From positions 1 through 8,044 of the forward strand of contig JAJNBK010000308.1 of assembly GCA_021155845.1 (NCBI GenBank): a DNA stretch of 8,044 nt, written 5' to 3'. This document shows, piece after piece, positions 1 through 5,911 of the stretch. The translations under genes were made by a program, and so were the position numbers. Each line of letters opens with the position of its first letter. The stretch's first letter is position 1. This DNA comes from Nitrososphaeraceae archaeon. Its GTDB lineage: Archaea > Thermoproteota > Nitrososphaeria > Nitrososphaerales > Nitrososphaeraceae. The notes below the pieces were generated by a model that searched no databases, was not told the origin of the DNA, and worked only from the letters and a program-made list of their open reading frames with translations.

Positions 1-2
1 AT

Positions 3-122
3 ACAAAATTGCAACCTTTGCTTGTGGCAATACATTTGTCAACAGGAGTTTTATTATTTGCTATGATATTAATGACTTTTCTGTCAGCTTATAAAATAAG
101 GGAAAAAAAATCTCCAATATAG
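3..122 (+). CDS. C-terminus of a membrane protein, probable heme A synthase (COX15/CtaA)
   Basis: This is the 3' end of a gene that begins before the window. The 39 visible residues contain one hydrophobic helix (LLVAIHLSTGVLLFAMILM at its core) and a short basic tail ending KIREKKSPI before TAG. The run VAIHLSTGVLLFA resembles the last transmembrane helix of COX15/CtaA heme A synthases, where a His in this helix ligates a heme; here the candidate is the His in AIHLS. Heme A synthase converts heme O to heme A in the membrane for the terminal heme-copper oxidase, which fits an aerobic ammonia oxidiser. The assignment rests on one helix only. Any polytopic membrane protein with a His in its last helix would be an alternative. 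Confidence 0.5.
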   Translation, partial: TKLQPLLVAIHLSTGVLLFAMILMTFLSAYKIREKKSPI

Positions 123-166
123 AACTGCAAAATCTTTCGGATGCAAGACTTGATGGAGATTTTTTT
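104..166 (+). terminator. Terminator-like inverted repeat across the stop codon
   Basis: AAAAAAATCTCCA (104-116) is a perfect 13-bp inverted match to TGGAGATTTTTTT (154-166), with a 37-nt loop. The right arm ends in a T7 run, suitable for archaeal RNA polymerase termination. The left arm lies inside the last codons of the upstream gene and the TAG (120-122) lies in the loop, so the hairpin overlaps the coding end. Because both arms end in A/T runs, the structure could also act on - strand transcripts. Confidence 0.6.
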
Positions 167-493
167 CTGTTTGTCCATTCATAATTTCACATTATAGGAA
201 TATGTGGAAAGATCATAGTGATAACATAAGCTAATAGTAGCATTATGACAAAGAGAAACTATTAAGATTCTTATAGATGGTGACTATGCATTGACGTTTC
301 ATCTTCCTTCTTACAGCTATTACATCTGGACTGAATAACTTCATTGCAGCTTATTAGTATTATATTATGGCTCTGTTAACTTGGAAAATTACGGCTAAAT
401 ACATTGTATTATATTTCTCTTGATATCTTAAACAAGAAATAAGACATCTTTTAAAGAAGATATCGCTTATGGCTTGTACTTTGTAGGTCTTCA
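167..493. other. Gap with no intact gene; possible 5' remnant of the insertion sequence
   Basis: No frame on either strand gives a convincing protein here. On +, around 345-440, one frame reads ISIILWLC, stop, LGKLRLNTLYYISLDILNKK, which loosely resembles the N-terminal part of archaeal DDE transposases of the kind found as a remnant just downstream. This suggests the insertion sequence once began near 200-350 and has lost its middle and its reading frame. No terminal inverted repeats or target-site duplication could be seen by eye. Confidence 0.3.
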
Positions 494-803
494 TTGAGAA
501 ATGCATATTGCTGTGAATCAAGAGAAAAATTTAAATTCTTGAATTTTATCTTTGAGAGAAAGAAAAACATATTTGTTATAGAGAAATTTCTAAACTCATT
601 GGAAAAGATACGGAAAGCATACACTTTCAACAGACATGATGGTGGTGTAGCTGTTGTATCCATAATGCATATGTAGACTACTGAAAGTAAATCAGGACCA
701 CCACCACCTTCACTCCACCTATGATAAAATCATTATCAAAAGAATAATCCCATACATTAATGACAGAACGGAATGCTTTGATGATTACTTTCCATGTAGA
801 AGA
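494..803 (+). pseudogene. Frameshifted remnant of a DDE insertion-sequence transposase
   Basis: Two adjacent frames together spell the core and C-terminal half of an archaeal IS transposase. Frame 2 from the TTG at 494 gives ESREKFKFLNF, then ERKKNIFVIEKFLNSL and a degraded HDGG. Frame 3 from about 627 gives LSTD, a stop at 648, LLYP, another stop at 663, then CRLLKVNQDHHHLHSTYDK and INDRTECFDDYFPCRR. In intact relatives I expect the order ...ERNMFV.E.FL, STDGGTWYP.AC.FL, HHLHS..EK, IERT..YIKDRTE.FDDYFPC. The second catalytic Asp survives as STD, but the usual Glu of IER reads Lys (IIKR). At least one frameshift and two stops make it inactive. IS6-like family membership is my best guess from motif memory. 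The remnant may extend upstream to about 345. Confidence 0.6.
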
Positions 804-828
804 GAGAATTATTGCCTTTGGAAGTTCA

Positions 829-1112
829 CTATAGAAATAAAAGGCCCCAATAGAGGCATAATGAAAATAGCAATAAATTGATCATACCATCGCTTGTAGA
901 CTTATGGATTAAAACATCTATAGAATCGCCGCTAATATAATCTTGAATTAAGAGCAAAGCTTCTGTAATCTCACTGGTAGGACATTTTGTAAGAAGTTTT
1001 GTTATAACGATTCTTCCTGCGGCAAATGCGATAGCTGACAGCTGACAGAATTGTCTCTAAATTGCCAAAAGAAAGGATATTGTCTTTTAGATAATATATA
1101 GAAATTGGACAT
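829..1112 (-). pseudogene. Possible broken small gene, unknown function
   Basis: On - an open frame of 75 codons ends with TAG at 829-831. It reads like real protein (AIAFAAGRIVITKLL, then CPTSEITEALLLIQDYISG, then a hydrophobic C-terminus), but it has no usable start before a late internal ATG. In another frame an ATG at 1112 begins MSNFYILSKRQYPFFW and runs toward the same region until a stop shortly after the junction. Joining the two frames near 1034-1047, where a 7-bp unit is tandemly duplicated, would give a protein of about 94 residues. I do not recognise the family. The possibility that it is fortuitous open sequence is substantial. It lies immediately beside the transposase remnant. 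Confidence 0.3.
1034..1047. repeat. 7-bp tandem duplication GCTGACA x2
   Basis: GCTGACA occurs twice in direct succession, followed by another G. It sits exactly where the two open frames of the broken - strand gene would have to be joined. Changing the copy number by one shifts the frame by 7 nt, and a third copy would join the ATG at 1112 to the downstream frame. Confidence 0.5.
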
Positions 1113-1148
1113 TTTTAGCACTTGAAGTTAATAACTCAACCATTAACA

Positions 1149-1158
1149 TTAAATATAG
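1149..1158 (+). promoter_or_regulatory. Probable TATA box of the secreted-protein gene
   Basis: TTAAATATAG lies about 34 bp before the TTG at 1187. With the usual archaeal distance of roughly 25 bp from TATA box to transcription start, the leader would be under 10 nt, which agrees with the lack of a Shine-Dalgarno sequence before the gene. Confidence 0.4.
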
Positions 1159-1186
1159 ATTACTCTACTGCATATCTTGAAATACT

Positions 1187-1789
1187 TTGGAAATAACAAC
1201 AAGAAGAATAACCACTTTAGCTTTAGTGATGATTATGGTAATATCAGTATCGACTTCAGGTGCTGTAAGTCCAATCCAGGCACAGGGAGAGACAGGAAAG
1301 GGAACTGACGTATTTAAAGTCATTTTATCCCTATTTGATATACAGCCTACAACTGGTGATGTTGTAGCCATAGTTACTGTAAATGGTGAATCAAAAGTCA
1401 AGACTTTCGAAACAGCAAATATTGCTATAAATGCCACTACGGGTGGCGGTATACAACAATATATTGCTACATTTCCAAATGTAAATGTAAATGTAGGTGA
1501 TGAATATAAGGCATGTGCTTTGCTACTGGCAGATGTGAGCGCAGATAGTCTGTTATGTAAAACAGGTTTTAATTCACCTGCTAAACGACCAGAATTTATT
1601 GATTTATCATTAGCAACTGGTTCTGAAGCATCATCATCATCAGCTATTGAAGCACCACCAGCAGCAGAAACAGAAGAAGTAGACGAAGAAGAAGAAGTAG
1701 ACGAAGAAGAAGAAGTAGACGAAGAAGAAGAAGTAGACGAAGAAGAAGCAGATGAAGTTGCTCCTGTGACTCCGACTCCAGAAGCATAA
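1187..1789 (+). CDS. Small secreted protein with repetitive acidic tail, unknown function
   Basis: The 200-residue protein begins at TTG; an in-frame TGA at 1178 leaves this as the only start that keeps the basic n-region (RR at residues 6-7). Residues 1-33 form a signal peptide: TTRR, a hydrophobic stretch LALVMIMVISV, then SPIQAQ with likely cleavage before GETGKG. Residues 40-150 look like a compact beta-rich domain (GDVVAIVTVNG, YIATFPNVNVNVGDEYKAC), with two Cys that could form a disulphide outside the cell and a conserved-looking GFNSPAKRPEFIDLSL. Residues 151-162 are a Ser/Ala/Pro linker. The rest is an acidic tail of EEVDEE repeats ending APVTPTPEA. I know of similar small secreted proteins in Nitrososphaerales but no function for them. 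An acidic exported tail could bind cations or interact with the S-layer; this is inference. The gene is monocistronic and convergent with guaA. Confidence 0.8.
   Translation: MEITTRRITTLALVMIMVISVSTSGAVSPIQAQGETGKGTDVFKVILSLFDIQPTTGDVVAIVTVNGESKVKTFETANIAINATTGGGIQQYIATFPNVNVNVGDEYKACALLLADVSADSLLCKTGFNSPAKRPEFIDLSLATGSEASSSSAIEAPPAAETEEVDEEEEVDEEEEVDEEEEVDEEEADEVAPVTPTPEA
1673..1744 (+). repeat. Four perfect 18-bp tandem repeats coding EEVDEE
   Basis: The unit GAAGAAGTAGACGAAGAA is repeated four times without a mismatch (1673, 1691, 1709, 1727), followed by a degenerate copy GAAGCAGATGAAGTT. The unit length is a multiple of three, so copy-number change would lengthen or shorten the acidic tail without breaking the frame. 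Perfect identity, including at synonymous positions, points to recent expansion. Confidence 0.95.
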
Positions 1790-1792
1790 TCT

Positions 1793-1823
1793 GAGGCATT
1801 TTTATCCTCTTTTTTATCTTTTT
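1793..1823 (+). terminator. T-rich terminator after the secreted-protein gene
   Basis: A short GAGG/CCTC stem (1793-1796 with 1806-1809) is followed by T6 (1810-1815) and a further T5 (1819-1823). It begins four bases after the stop codon. The stem is weak, so the T tracts are probably the main signal, as is usual in archaea. Confidence 0.5.
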
Positions 1824-1922
1824 ATCTATAAATTATATATACATCATTTTTTTTCATTGTTTATTGTATAAGCATGTTTCATACCGACTCATTTTTAGTA
1901 TACATGAAATAAGTTCATAATA

Positions 1923-1944
1923 ATACACTTATGACGAAGTGTAT
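1923..1944. repeat. Perfect 8-bp inverted repeat with 6-nt loop
   Basis: ATACACTT (1923-1930) and AAGTGTAT (1937-1944) are exact reverse complements around the loop ATGACG. There is no T tract directly after it on +, so it is not an obvious terminator. A protein-binding site or RNA hairpin in the shared 3' region is possible. Function unknown. Confidence 0.5.
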
Positions 1945-2096
1945 AAAATTAGGTCAAGGCACTTATTTGATACCTCTAACTCAACAAAATTTTTATCAAT
2001 AAATGACAAGCAATCGCGTTCTATTTCGGTGTAATCTATGAACCAAATTAATTATTATTCAGATTTATCTTATTATCTTAGTCAATTTCATAAATC

Positions 2097-2107
2097 AAAT
2101 AAAAAAT
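2097..2107 (-). terminator. Probable T-rich terminator of the guaA operon
   Basis: On the - strand the sequence reads TTTTTTATTTG about 35 nt past the stop codon of the surviving guaA tail. No strong stem precedes it. It is proposed from the T tract and its place at the end of the operon. Confidence 0.35.
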
Positions 2108-2141
2108 TCAAGTGTCTGGTTTGTAAAGTAGAAGTGTTTTC

Positions 2142-2222
2142 TTATTGAGGCTCAATTGTTGCTGGAGGCTTGCTTGAAACAGCATATGTAACCCATGTCA
2201 CATCTTCTACCTCATTTGTTAG
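2142..2222 (-). pseudogene. guaA: Severed C-terminal segment of guaA in another frame
   Basis: In the frame one base offset from the guaA reading frame, the - strand encodes LTNEVEDVTWVTYAVSS followed by KPPATIEPQ and TAA (2142-2144). This is the expected end of GMP synthase. The KPPATIE motif is conserved in the family, lines the XMP site and lies at the dimer interface. The expected bridge of about 15 residues between the conserved MTADW (last in-frame codon W at 2224-2226) and I/LTNEV, normally ending in ISNRI, is absent. The segment is therefore detached both by a small deletion and by a change of frame. It would not be translated as part of GuaA unless ribosomes shift or the sequence is wrong here. 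Confidence 0.8.
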
Positions 2223-3633
2223 TCCAATCAGCTGTCATCGAGTCTACTGATTCCACTACTCTGATTATCACAATATGACCATAAACACGTTCGTCACCGA
2301 GCACTCCTACTGCCCTGTCATCTCCTACTGCGGCATATGCCTGCCAGACTTTTTCATAAAATCCTGCAACCTTTAATTCATATTCAACTATCTCACCTGC
2401 GTGTTTTGCTATACGTATCTTTTCGCTGGTCACTTCTCCAATTATTCTAACTGCCAACCCTGGCCCAGGGAATGGATGTCTCTTTAATAGCACATCTGGA
2501 ATACCAAGTAATTTTGCAACTTTCCTAACTTCATCTTTATATAAATTGCTTAATGGTTCTATTACTTTCATATTAAGCCATTTTGGAAGACCACCAACAT
2601 TATGATGAGTTTTGATTATTGCTGCTGGACCTCTTGAAACTCCGCTTTCAATAACATCAGGATAGAGCGTTCCCTGTGCTAGCCATCGGAATGGTCCATT
2701 CTTCTTTGCTACATCAACAAATACATTTGCAAATTCTTCGCCTATGATCTTTCTTTTCTTTTCGGGATCTTCAATCCCTTTCAATTTTTGCAGAAACTGT
2801 TTCTCTGCATCAATATATATTACTTGAATACCGAGATGATCTTTGAATAGTTTATTAACCAAATTTTCTTCGTCTTTTCTTAATAAACCATGGTTAACAA
2901 AAACACAATGTAAACTGTTACCTATGGCTCTGTGTAACAGAGCAGCCACAGTAGTAGAATCAATTCCTCCACTTACTGCACAAAGTACTTTTTCATTTTT
3001 AACATGCTTTCGAATATCTCTTATGGCTATGTCTATAAAGTTCTCCATATTCCAGTCAGCTTTTGCCATACTGATATTTTGAGAAAAGTTTTTTAAAATA
3101 TCGATCCCTTTTTCTGTGTGGACTACCTCAGGATGAAATTGTATTCCATAGAATTTCTTTTGCTGATTTGCAATAGAAGCCGAAAATGAATTATCTGTAT
3201 GAGCAATAACTTTGAATCCTTTTGGAAGCTTATTAGCTGCATCTCCATGACTCATCCAACATTTTATATTCTTCTCAATATTCTTGAAAAGATCAGTCTT
3301 GTCATCAATCACCAGTTCAGCACGACCGTACTCTCTGATGTTTGACCTTTTTACAGTACCTTCAAAGTTATCTATTAATACTTGCTGACCGTAGCAAATT
3401 CCTAATATGGGAATATTCATTTCGAAAATGTCTTTATCAGGTTTTGGCGAATCTTTTGAATAAATACTCGCAGGACCTCCAGAGAAAATTATTCCTTTTG
3501 GATTGAGTTCTTCAAGTACTTTGGCTTGCGTATTATACGGCAATAGCTCACAGTATATGTTTACTTCACGTATACGTCTACAGATGAGGTGACTATATTG
3601 GGAGCCAAAATCTAGAACTATTATCTTGTCCAT
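2212..3633 (-). CDS. guaA: GMP synthase (glutamine-hydrolysing), C-terminally truncated by frameshift
   Basis: GuaA converts XMP to GMP using glutamine and ATP in the cytoplasm, the last step of guanine nucleotide synthesis. Numbering from a GTG at 3651, the class I glutaminase domain has the nucleophile Cys86 in GICYGQQ and the partners His173 and Glu175 in QFHPEVV. The ATP-pyrophosphatase P-loop SGGIDSTTV is at 227-235, and KRHPFPGPGLAVR follows near 390-402. I prefer the ATG at 3633 (MDKIIVLDFGSQY), since canonical GuaA begins there; GTG 3651 would overlap the upstream gene by 11 bp. The protein is normal until SVDSMTADW, then ends TNK instead of continuing about 40 residues through the dimerisation helix and XMP-binding tail. 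That tail survives at 2142-2222. As read, GuaA probably cannot bind XMP properly. It is the last gene of the mptE cluster. Confidence 0.92.
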   Translation of the reverse strand: MDKIIVLDFGSQYSHLICRRIREVNIYCELLPYNTQAKVLEELNPKGIIFSGGPASIYSKDSPKPDKDIFEMNIPILGICYGQQVLIDNFEGTVKRSNIREYGRAELVIDDKTDLFKNIEKNIKCWMSHGDAANKLPKGFKVIAHTDNSFSASIANQQKKFYGIQFHPEVVHTEKGIDILKNFSQNISMAKADWNMENFIDIAIRDIRKHVKNEKVLCAVSGGIDSTTVAALLHRAIGNSLHCVFVNHGLLRKDEENLVNKLFKDHLGIQVIYIDAEKQFLQKLKGIEDPEKKRKIIGEEFANVFVDVAKKNGPFRWLAQGTLYPDVIESGVSRGPAAIIKTHHNVGGLPKWLNMKVIEPLSNLYKDEVRKVAKLLGIPDVLLKRHPFPGPGLAVRIIGEVTSEKIRIAKHAGEIVEYELKVAGFYEKVWQAYAAVGDDRAVGVLGDERVYGHIVIIRVVESVDSMTADWTNK

Positions 3634-3640
3634 ATTCCTA

Positions 3641-4483
3641 TTATTTTCCACTCTTTTCTATCATCCGTGTGAAGACCCATGTAGAAGTGTTAAATATCTC
3701 ATTCAGCCGCTCTTTTTCTCTGTAGTTAATTATTATAATTTTTTTTATAGAACCATTATTATCTTCATCTACTTGATAATTCAGTGATTCTGTATCTTTG
3801 ATCTGCTTCTGGCTGACTTTTTCTGCATCTTTTGTTTTCATTCCTTCTAAAATTCTATTCAAAAAGAAAGATCTGAAAGGAGGAGTATTAACATTGAGTA
3901 TTATTCCTTCGGCTGGTACGATTTCAAGTGAATTTGGTAATAATTCTGCATTTGCAAGCAATAAGTTATCTTTAACTCGTTTTAGTGGTCTAAACTCTTT
4001 AACTTCGCCTGTGGCGTGTGGTTCAGAGCCATTTGCAATTGTTTCTGCCATAGAATTAGCAGTGGTTGCCGTCCTCTGTTGCTTCACGGGATTAGATATT
4101 TTTGCAGCGCCGACTGGCGCCTCAGCTGATGCTGGGGACGACAGAGTAACTGAGGATGCGATATTAGAGGCGGGTCTAAAACTGCCATGTTTTAACAGAT
4201 TATCAATAAGTAATAGTGTAGTACGTAATCTTTCAATTTCTTCCTGTTTGTCAGAAATCTGTTTGACGAGCCATTCGCGTATCTCGGCAGCGCGTCTGAC
4301 ATCGTCTTCTGAAAAGTTGGACATTTGCAAGGCATCTTTGACATAAATTAATATAATTCCAGCTGCTCCCCATAGCATTATTGCAAAAAATGTCTGCTGG
4401 AAGAACCATGCAATACCACCTACTATTGCAAAAATCATGCCTAAAATACCAATTGCTTGCCTTTGACCAAACATTTTAATCAT
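3641..4483 (-). CDS. Two-TM membrane protein with coiled coil and conserved C-terminal domain, unknown function
   Basis: Taking the ATG at 4483 gives 280 residues. Two hydrophobic helices follow the start closely (about 11-28, ILGMIFAIVGGIAWFF, and 31-48, FFAIMLWGAAGIILIYV) as a hairpin in the membrane. Residues 57-100 are charged with heptad-like spacing (SEDDVRRAAEIREWL, QEEIERLRTTLLLIDNLL) and probably form a coiled coil. Residues 101-170 are a low-complexity Ala/Ser/Pro linker. The C-terminal 110 residues look folded (LEIVPAEGIILNVNTPPFRSF ends one segment, IIIINYREKERLNEIFN a later one). I do not recognise the family. The start overlaps the mptE stop by 8 bp, and ATG 4474 just after that stop is the alternative. 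Continuous spacing with mptE and guaA indicates co-transcription. Membrane scaffolding is a guess only. Confidence 0.8.
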   Translation of the reverse strand: MIKMFGQRQAIGILGMIFAIVGGIAWFFQQTFFAIMLWGAAGIILIYVKDALQMSNFSEDDVRRAAEIREWLVKQISDKQEEIERLRTTLLLIDNLLKHGSFRPASNIASSVTLSSPASAEAPVGAAKISNPVKQQRTATTANSMAETIANGSEPHATGEVKEFRPLKRVKDNLLLANAELLPNSLEIVPAEGIILNVNTPPFRSFFLNRILEGMKTKDAEKVSQKQIKDTESLNYQVDEDNNGSIKKIIIINYREKERLNEIFNTSTWVFTRMIEKSGK

Positions 4484-5216
4484 TATAATTGTTATATACA
4501 TAAAAACTAGTAAATCCTCGAATTGGTCTTTTAGATGTATCAAATAAACGTGAACGAGATTGTTTAGCAAGCATTTCAAGCAGGCGTTTACCAGCTCTCA
4601 ATTTCTTTTTTTTCAATTCAACATTTTTTACTGCTTCTTTTGAATATTTACCTATATGTGCACCAAAGTCCATACCTATAAGGACAATTTCTTTGGCACC
4701 AAATTCTTCTGCCAAAAATACAGAGCGATCGCCATCGGTAAATCCGCCAAAATTATAGACATTTTTGACTGGCATTACTTGAGTAGAGCCGATAATATGT
4801 CTAAATCGTGGAACAAGCTTTCGCAATATCTGAATATTGTCCCCATGAGCATGCACTACCATTAATGCACCTATCTTTTCTGCTTTTTGTAAAAATGATT
4901 GATTGCCGTCTAAATCTGTAACAACAATATCAGGTTTGATATTATTTTCAATCAAGGCTTGGACAGCGCCGTCTGAGACTATCTTGACAAACTTGCGGCT
5001 CTTTTTTATAAATATAATATTTTTCTCTAAGCTAGGACCTGCACCTATGACTAATACATGTTTTCCTGCAATCTTTTTATGTAATACTTTTGGAGTAAGC
5101 GCTTTTCTCTTTATAATTCGTGACAGGTAATATGCTGCCTCTTGATCTTTCTCTGTACTATATCCAAATTGCTGTCTGATATTCTGATAATAAGGAAACC
5201 AGTCTATGAACTTCAC
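4476..5216 (-). CDS. mptE: 6-hydroxymethyl-7,8-dihydropterin pyrophosphokinase, MptE-type (DUF115)
   Basis: The 246-residue protein matches the archaeal MptE family, which transfers diphosphate from ATP to 6-hydroxymethyl-7,8-dihydropterin, a step toward folate- or methanopterin-like C1 carriers. It replaces bacterial FolK. Visible motifs in order are VLVIGAGPSL (54-63), SDGA (81-84), DIVVTDLDG (96-104), VHAHGDN (121-127), NFGGFTDGDRS (155-165) and LIGMDFG (179-185). The Asp-rich TDLDG and HAHGDN motifs are the likely nucleotide and metal site. The start is GTG (5214-5216), giving the typical N-terminus MKFIDWFPYYQNIRQQFGYS. No Shine-Dalgarno is seen, and a TATA-like element about 25 bp upstream suggests a leaderless mRNA. 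It heads the cluster that ends in guaA, consistent with GTP being the pterin precursor. The length is normal and no damage is visible. Confidence 0.88.
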   Translation of the reverse strand: MKFIDWFPYYQNIRQQFGYSTEKDQEAAYYLSRIIKRKALTPKVLHKKIAGKHVLVIGAGPSLEKNIIFIKKSRKFVKIVSDGAVQALIENNIKPDIVVTDLDGNQSFLQKAEKIGALMVVHAHGDNIQILRKLVPRFRHIIGSTQVMPVKNVYNFGGFTDGDRSVFLAEEFGAKEIVLIGMDFGAHIGKYSKEAVKNVELKKKKLRAGKRLLEMLAKQSRSRLFDTSKRPIRGFTSFYVYNNYND

Positions 5217-5235
5217 ACTGAAAATTACATGATAG

Positions 5236-5245
5236 TTATTAATAG
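5236..5245 (-). promoter_or_regulatory. Possible TATA box of the mptE-guaA operon
   Basis: On the - strand CTATTAATAA is centred about 25 bp before the GTG start of mptE, the spacing expected for a leaderless transcript. The surroundings are AT-rich, so the assignment is weak. Confidence 0.35.
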
Positions 5246-5417
5246 ATTGTGCTTTATTATTGAAAACATACTTATTGATAAACAGGTCTTTTCAAAAAAA
5301 GATACAAAATATCAAAAGTTGCAAAAATATTGAATATTACAAAATGGAGAGAAAATGAATTGACAATGAGAAGTAGTTATTGGTAATTAACTAGTTTCCA
5401 AACTGTTCGTCTTAAGC

Positions 5418-5427
5418 TTTTTTAATA
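5418..5427 (+). promoter_or_regulatory. TATA box of the zinc-ribbon gene (leaderless)
   Basis: TTTTTTAATA is centred 26 bp before the TTG at 5449, so transcription would begin at or next to the start codon. An in-frame TAG at 5440 excludes a longer protein, which makes promoter and start support each other. Confidence 0.5.
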
Positions 5428-5448
5428 GCCAATCATAAATAGTCACTA

Positions 5449-5586
5449 TTGCCCAAGAAAACAATATATGGTAGATGTCCAAAATGTAAAACTAAGAGTG
5501 ACCTTGAAGTGGTCTCTGGCAATCCTGGAAAAGAGAAGTTTAAATGCAATCAGTGCTACCATAAGTTTGGCATGAATGAGCTTTGA
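5449..5586 (+). CDS. Small zinc-ribbon protein, 45 residues
   Basis: This short gene reads MPKKTIYGRCPKCKTKSD, then LEVVSGNPGKEKFKCNQC, then YHKFGMNEL and TGA. Two cysteine pairs, CPKC (residues 10-13) and CNQC (33-36), form a four-Cys zinc-ribbon knuckle pair, like those of transcription factors and ribosomal or RNA-polymerase-associated small proteins. The protein is basic and would be cytoplasmic, possibly nucleic-acid binding. The start is TTG; an in-frame TAG nine bases upstream leaves no other choice, and the TATA-like element at 5418-5427 agrees. It is transcribed alone, divergent from mptE and convergent with the cyclase-receiver gene. The exact role is unknown. The strict cysteine spacing makes chance very unlikely. 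Confidence 0.85.
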   Translation: MPKKTIYGRCPKCKTKSDLEVVSGNPGKEKFKCNQCYHKFGMNEL

Positions 5587-5595
5587 TTAGGGTTA

Positions 5596-5626
5596 GATGT
5601 CAACCATTGAATAATTTATTGACATC
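5596..5626. repeat. 8-bp inverted repeat after the zinc-ribbon gene
   Basis: GATGTCAA (5596-5603) pairs exactly with TTGACATC (5619-5626) around a 15-nt AT-rich loop, starting ten bases past the zinc-ribbon stop. It is not followed by a T run, so it may stabilise or process the mRNA 3' end rather than terminate transcription. Confidence 0.45.
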
Positions 5627-5681
5627 AAAGGTTAATCTAATGCAAGATTACGATAATGTAGTCGTGCTTATTCTCATTATA

Positions 5682-5702
5682 TGCTATTAATACCAAATAG
5701 CA
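5682..5702. repeat. 7-bp inverted repeat
   Basis: TGCTATT (5682-5688) pairs exactly with AATAGCA (5696-5702) around a 7-nt loop. It lies midway between two convergent genes. Function unknown; AT-rich sequence makes chance plausible. Confidence 0.35.
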
Positions 5703-5911
5703 ATAACATTATTCAGCTAGTGAATACAACTTATAACAAGATAAGATCCATATCTATTTTTACTATTATAGGCCAAATATGAGTCTGTAAGACAAATAAT
5801 TCGATCAACCTAATATTCGGTAATTGTAAAAGATCGATGCATATCGATATTCTTGATCTTCTCTTGCAAAAGATCTTTCTCGCTATAGGCATTACGAGTT
5901 GTAAAAATAAA

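Larger units (their letters stand above)
1824..2141. other. Intergenic region between convergent genes
   Basis: This AT-rich stretch separates the secreted-protein gene (+) from the surviving tail of guaA (-). No coding frame, tRNA or known RNA motif is visible. It contains one perfect hairpin (1923-1944) and a T-rich tract on the - strand near 2100. Confidence 0.6.
5587..5911. other. Intergenic region between convergent genes, with two hairpins
   Basis: No supported gene lies here. Two perfect inverted repeats (5596-5626 and 5682-5702) are the only structure seen. The sequence just past the cyclase-receiver stop stays open in the same frame for 27 codons beyond the stop, but has no start of its own and no recognisable motif. 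Confidence 0.5.

Noticed and set aside
451..663. 70-codon open frame on the - strand
   Set aside because: It lies antisense to the transposase remnant, which explains the sequence better, and the translation shows no motif.
1165..1437. 90-codon open frame on the - strand
   Set aside because: It is antisense to the signal-peptide and domain region of the secreted protein and has no promoter or motif of its own.
1673..1744. CRISPR-like or satellite array
   Set aside because: The repeats are contiguous, with no spacers, and are coding in frame as EEVDEE.
3798..4346. 182-codon open frame on the + strand
   Set aside because: It is the complement of the low-complexity and coiled-coil part of the membrane protein gene. 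Its composition (Ser/Ala/Leu-rich) is a reverse-strand shadow.
5833..5911. Open sequence just past the cyclase-receiver stop (AYSEKDLLQEKIKNIDMHRSF)
   Set aside because: It follows the stop in the same frame but related receivers normally end near ALK, there is no start codon, and no family is recognised. Readthrough or a fused remnant cannot be supported.
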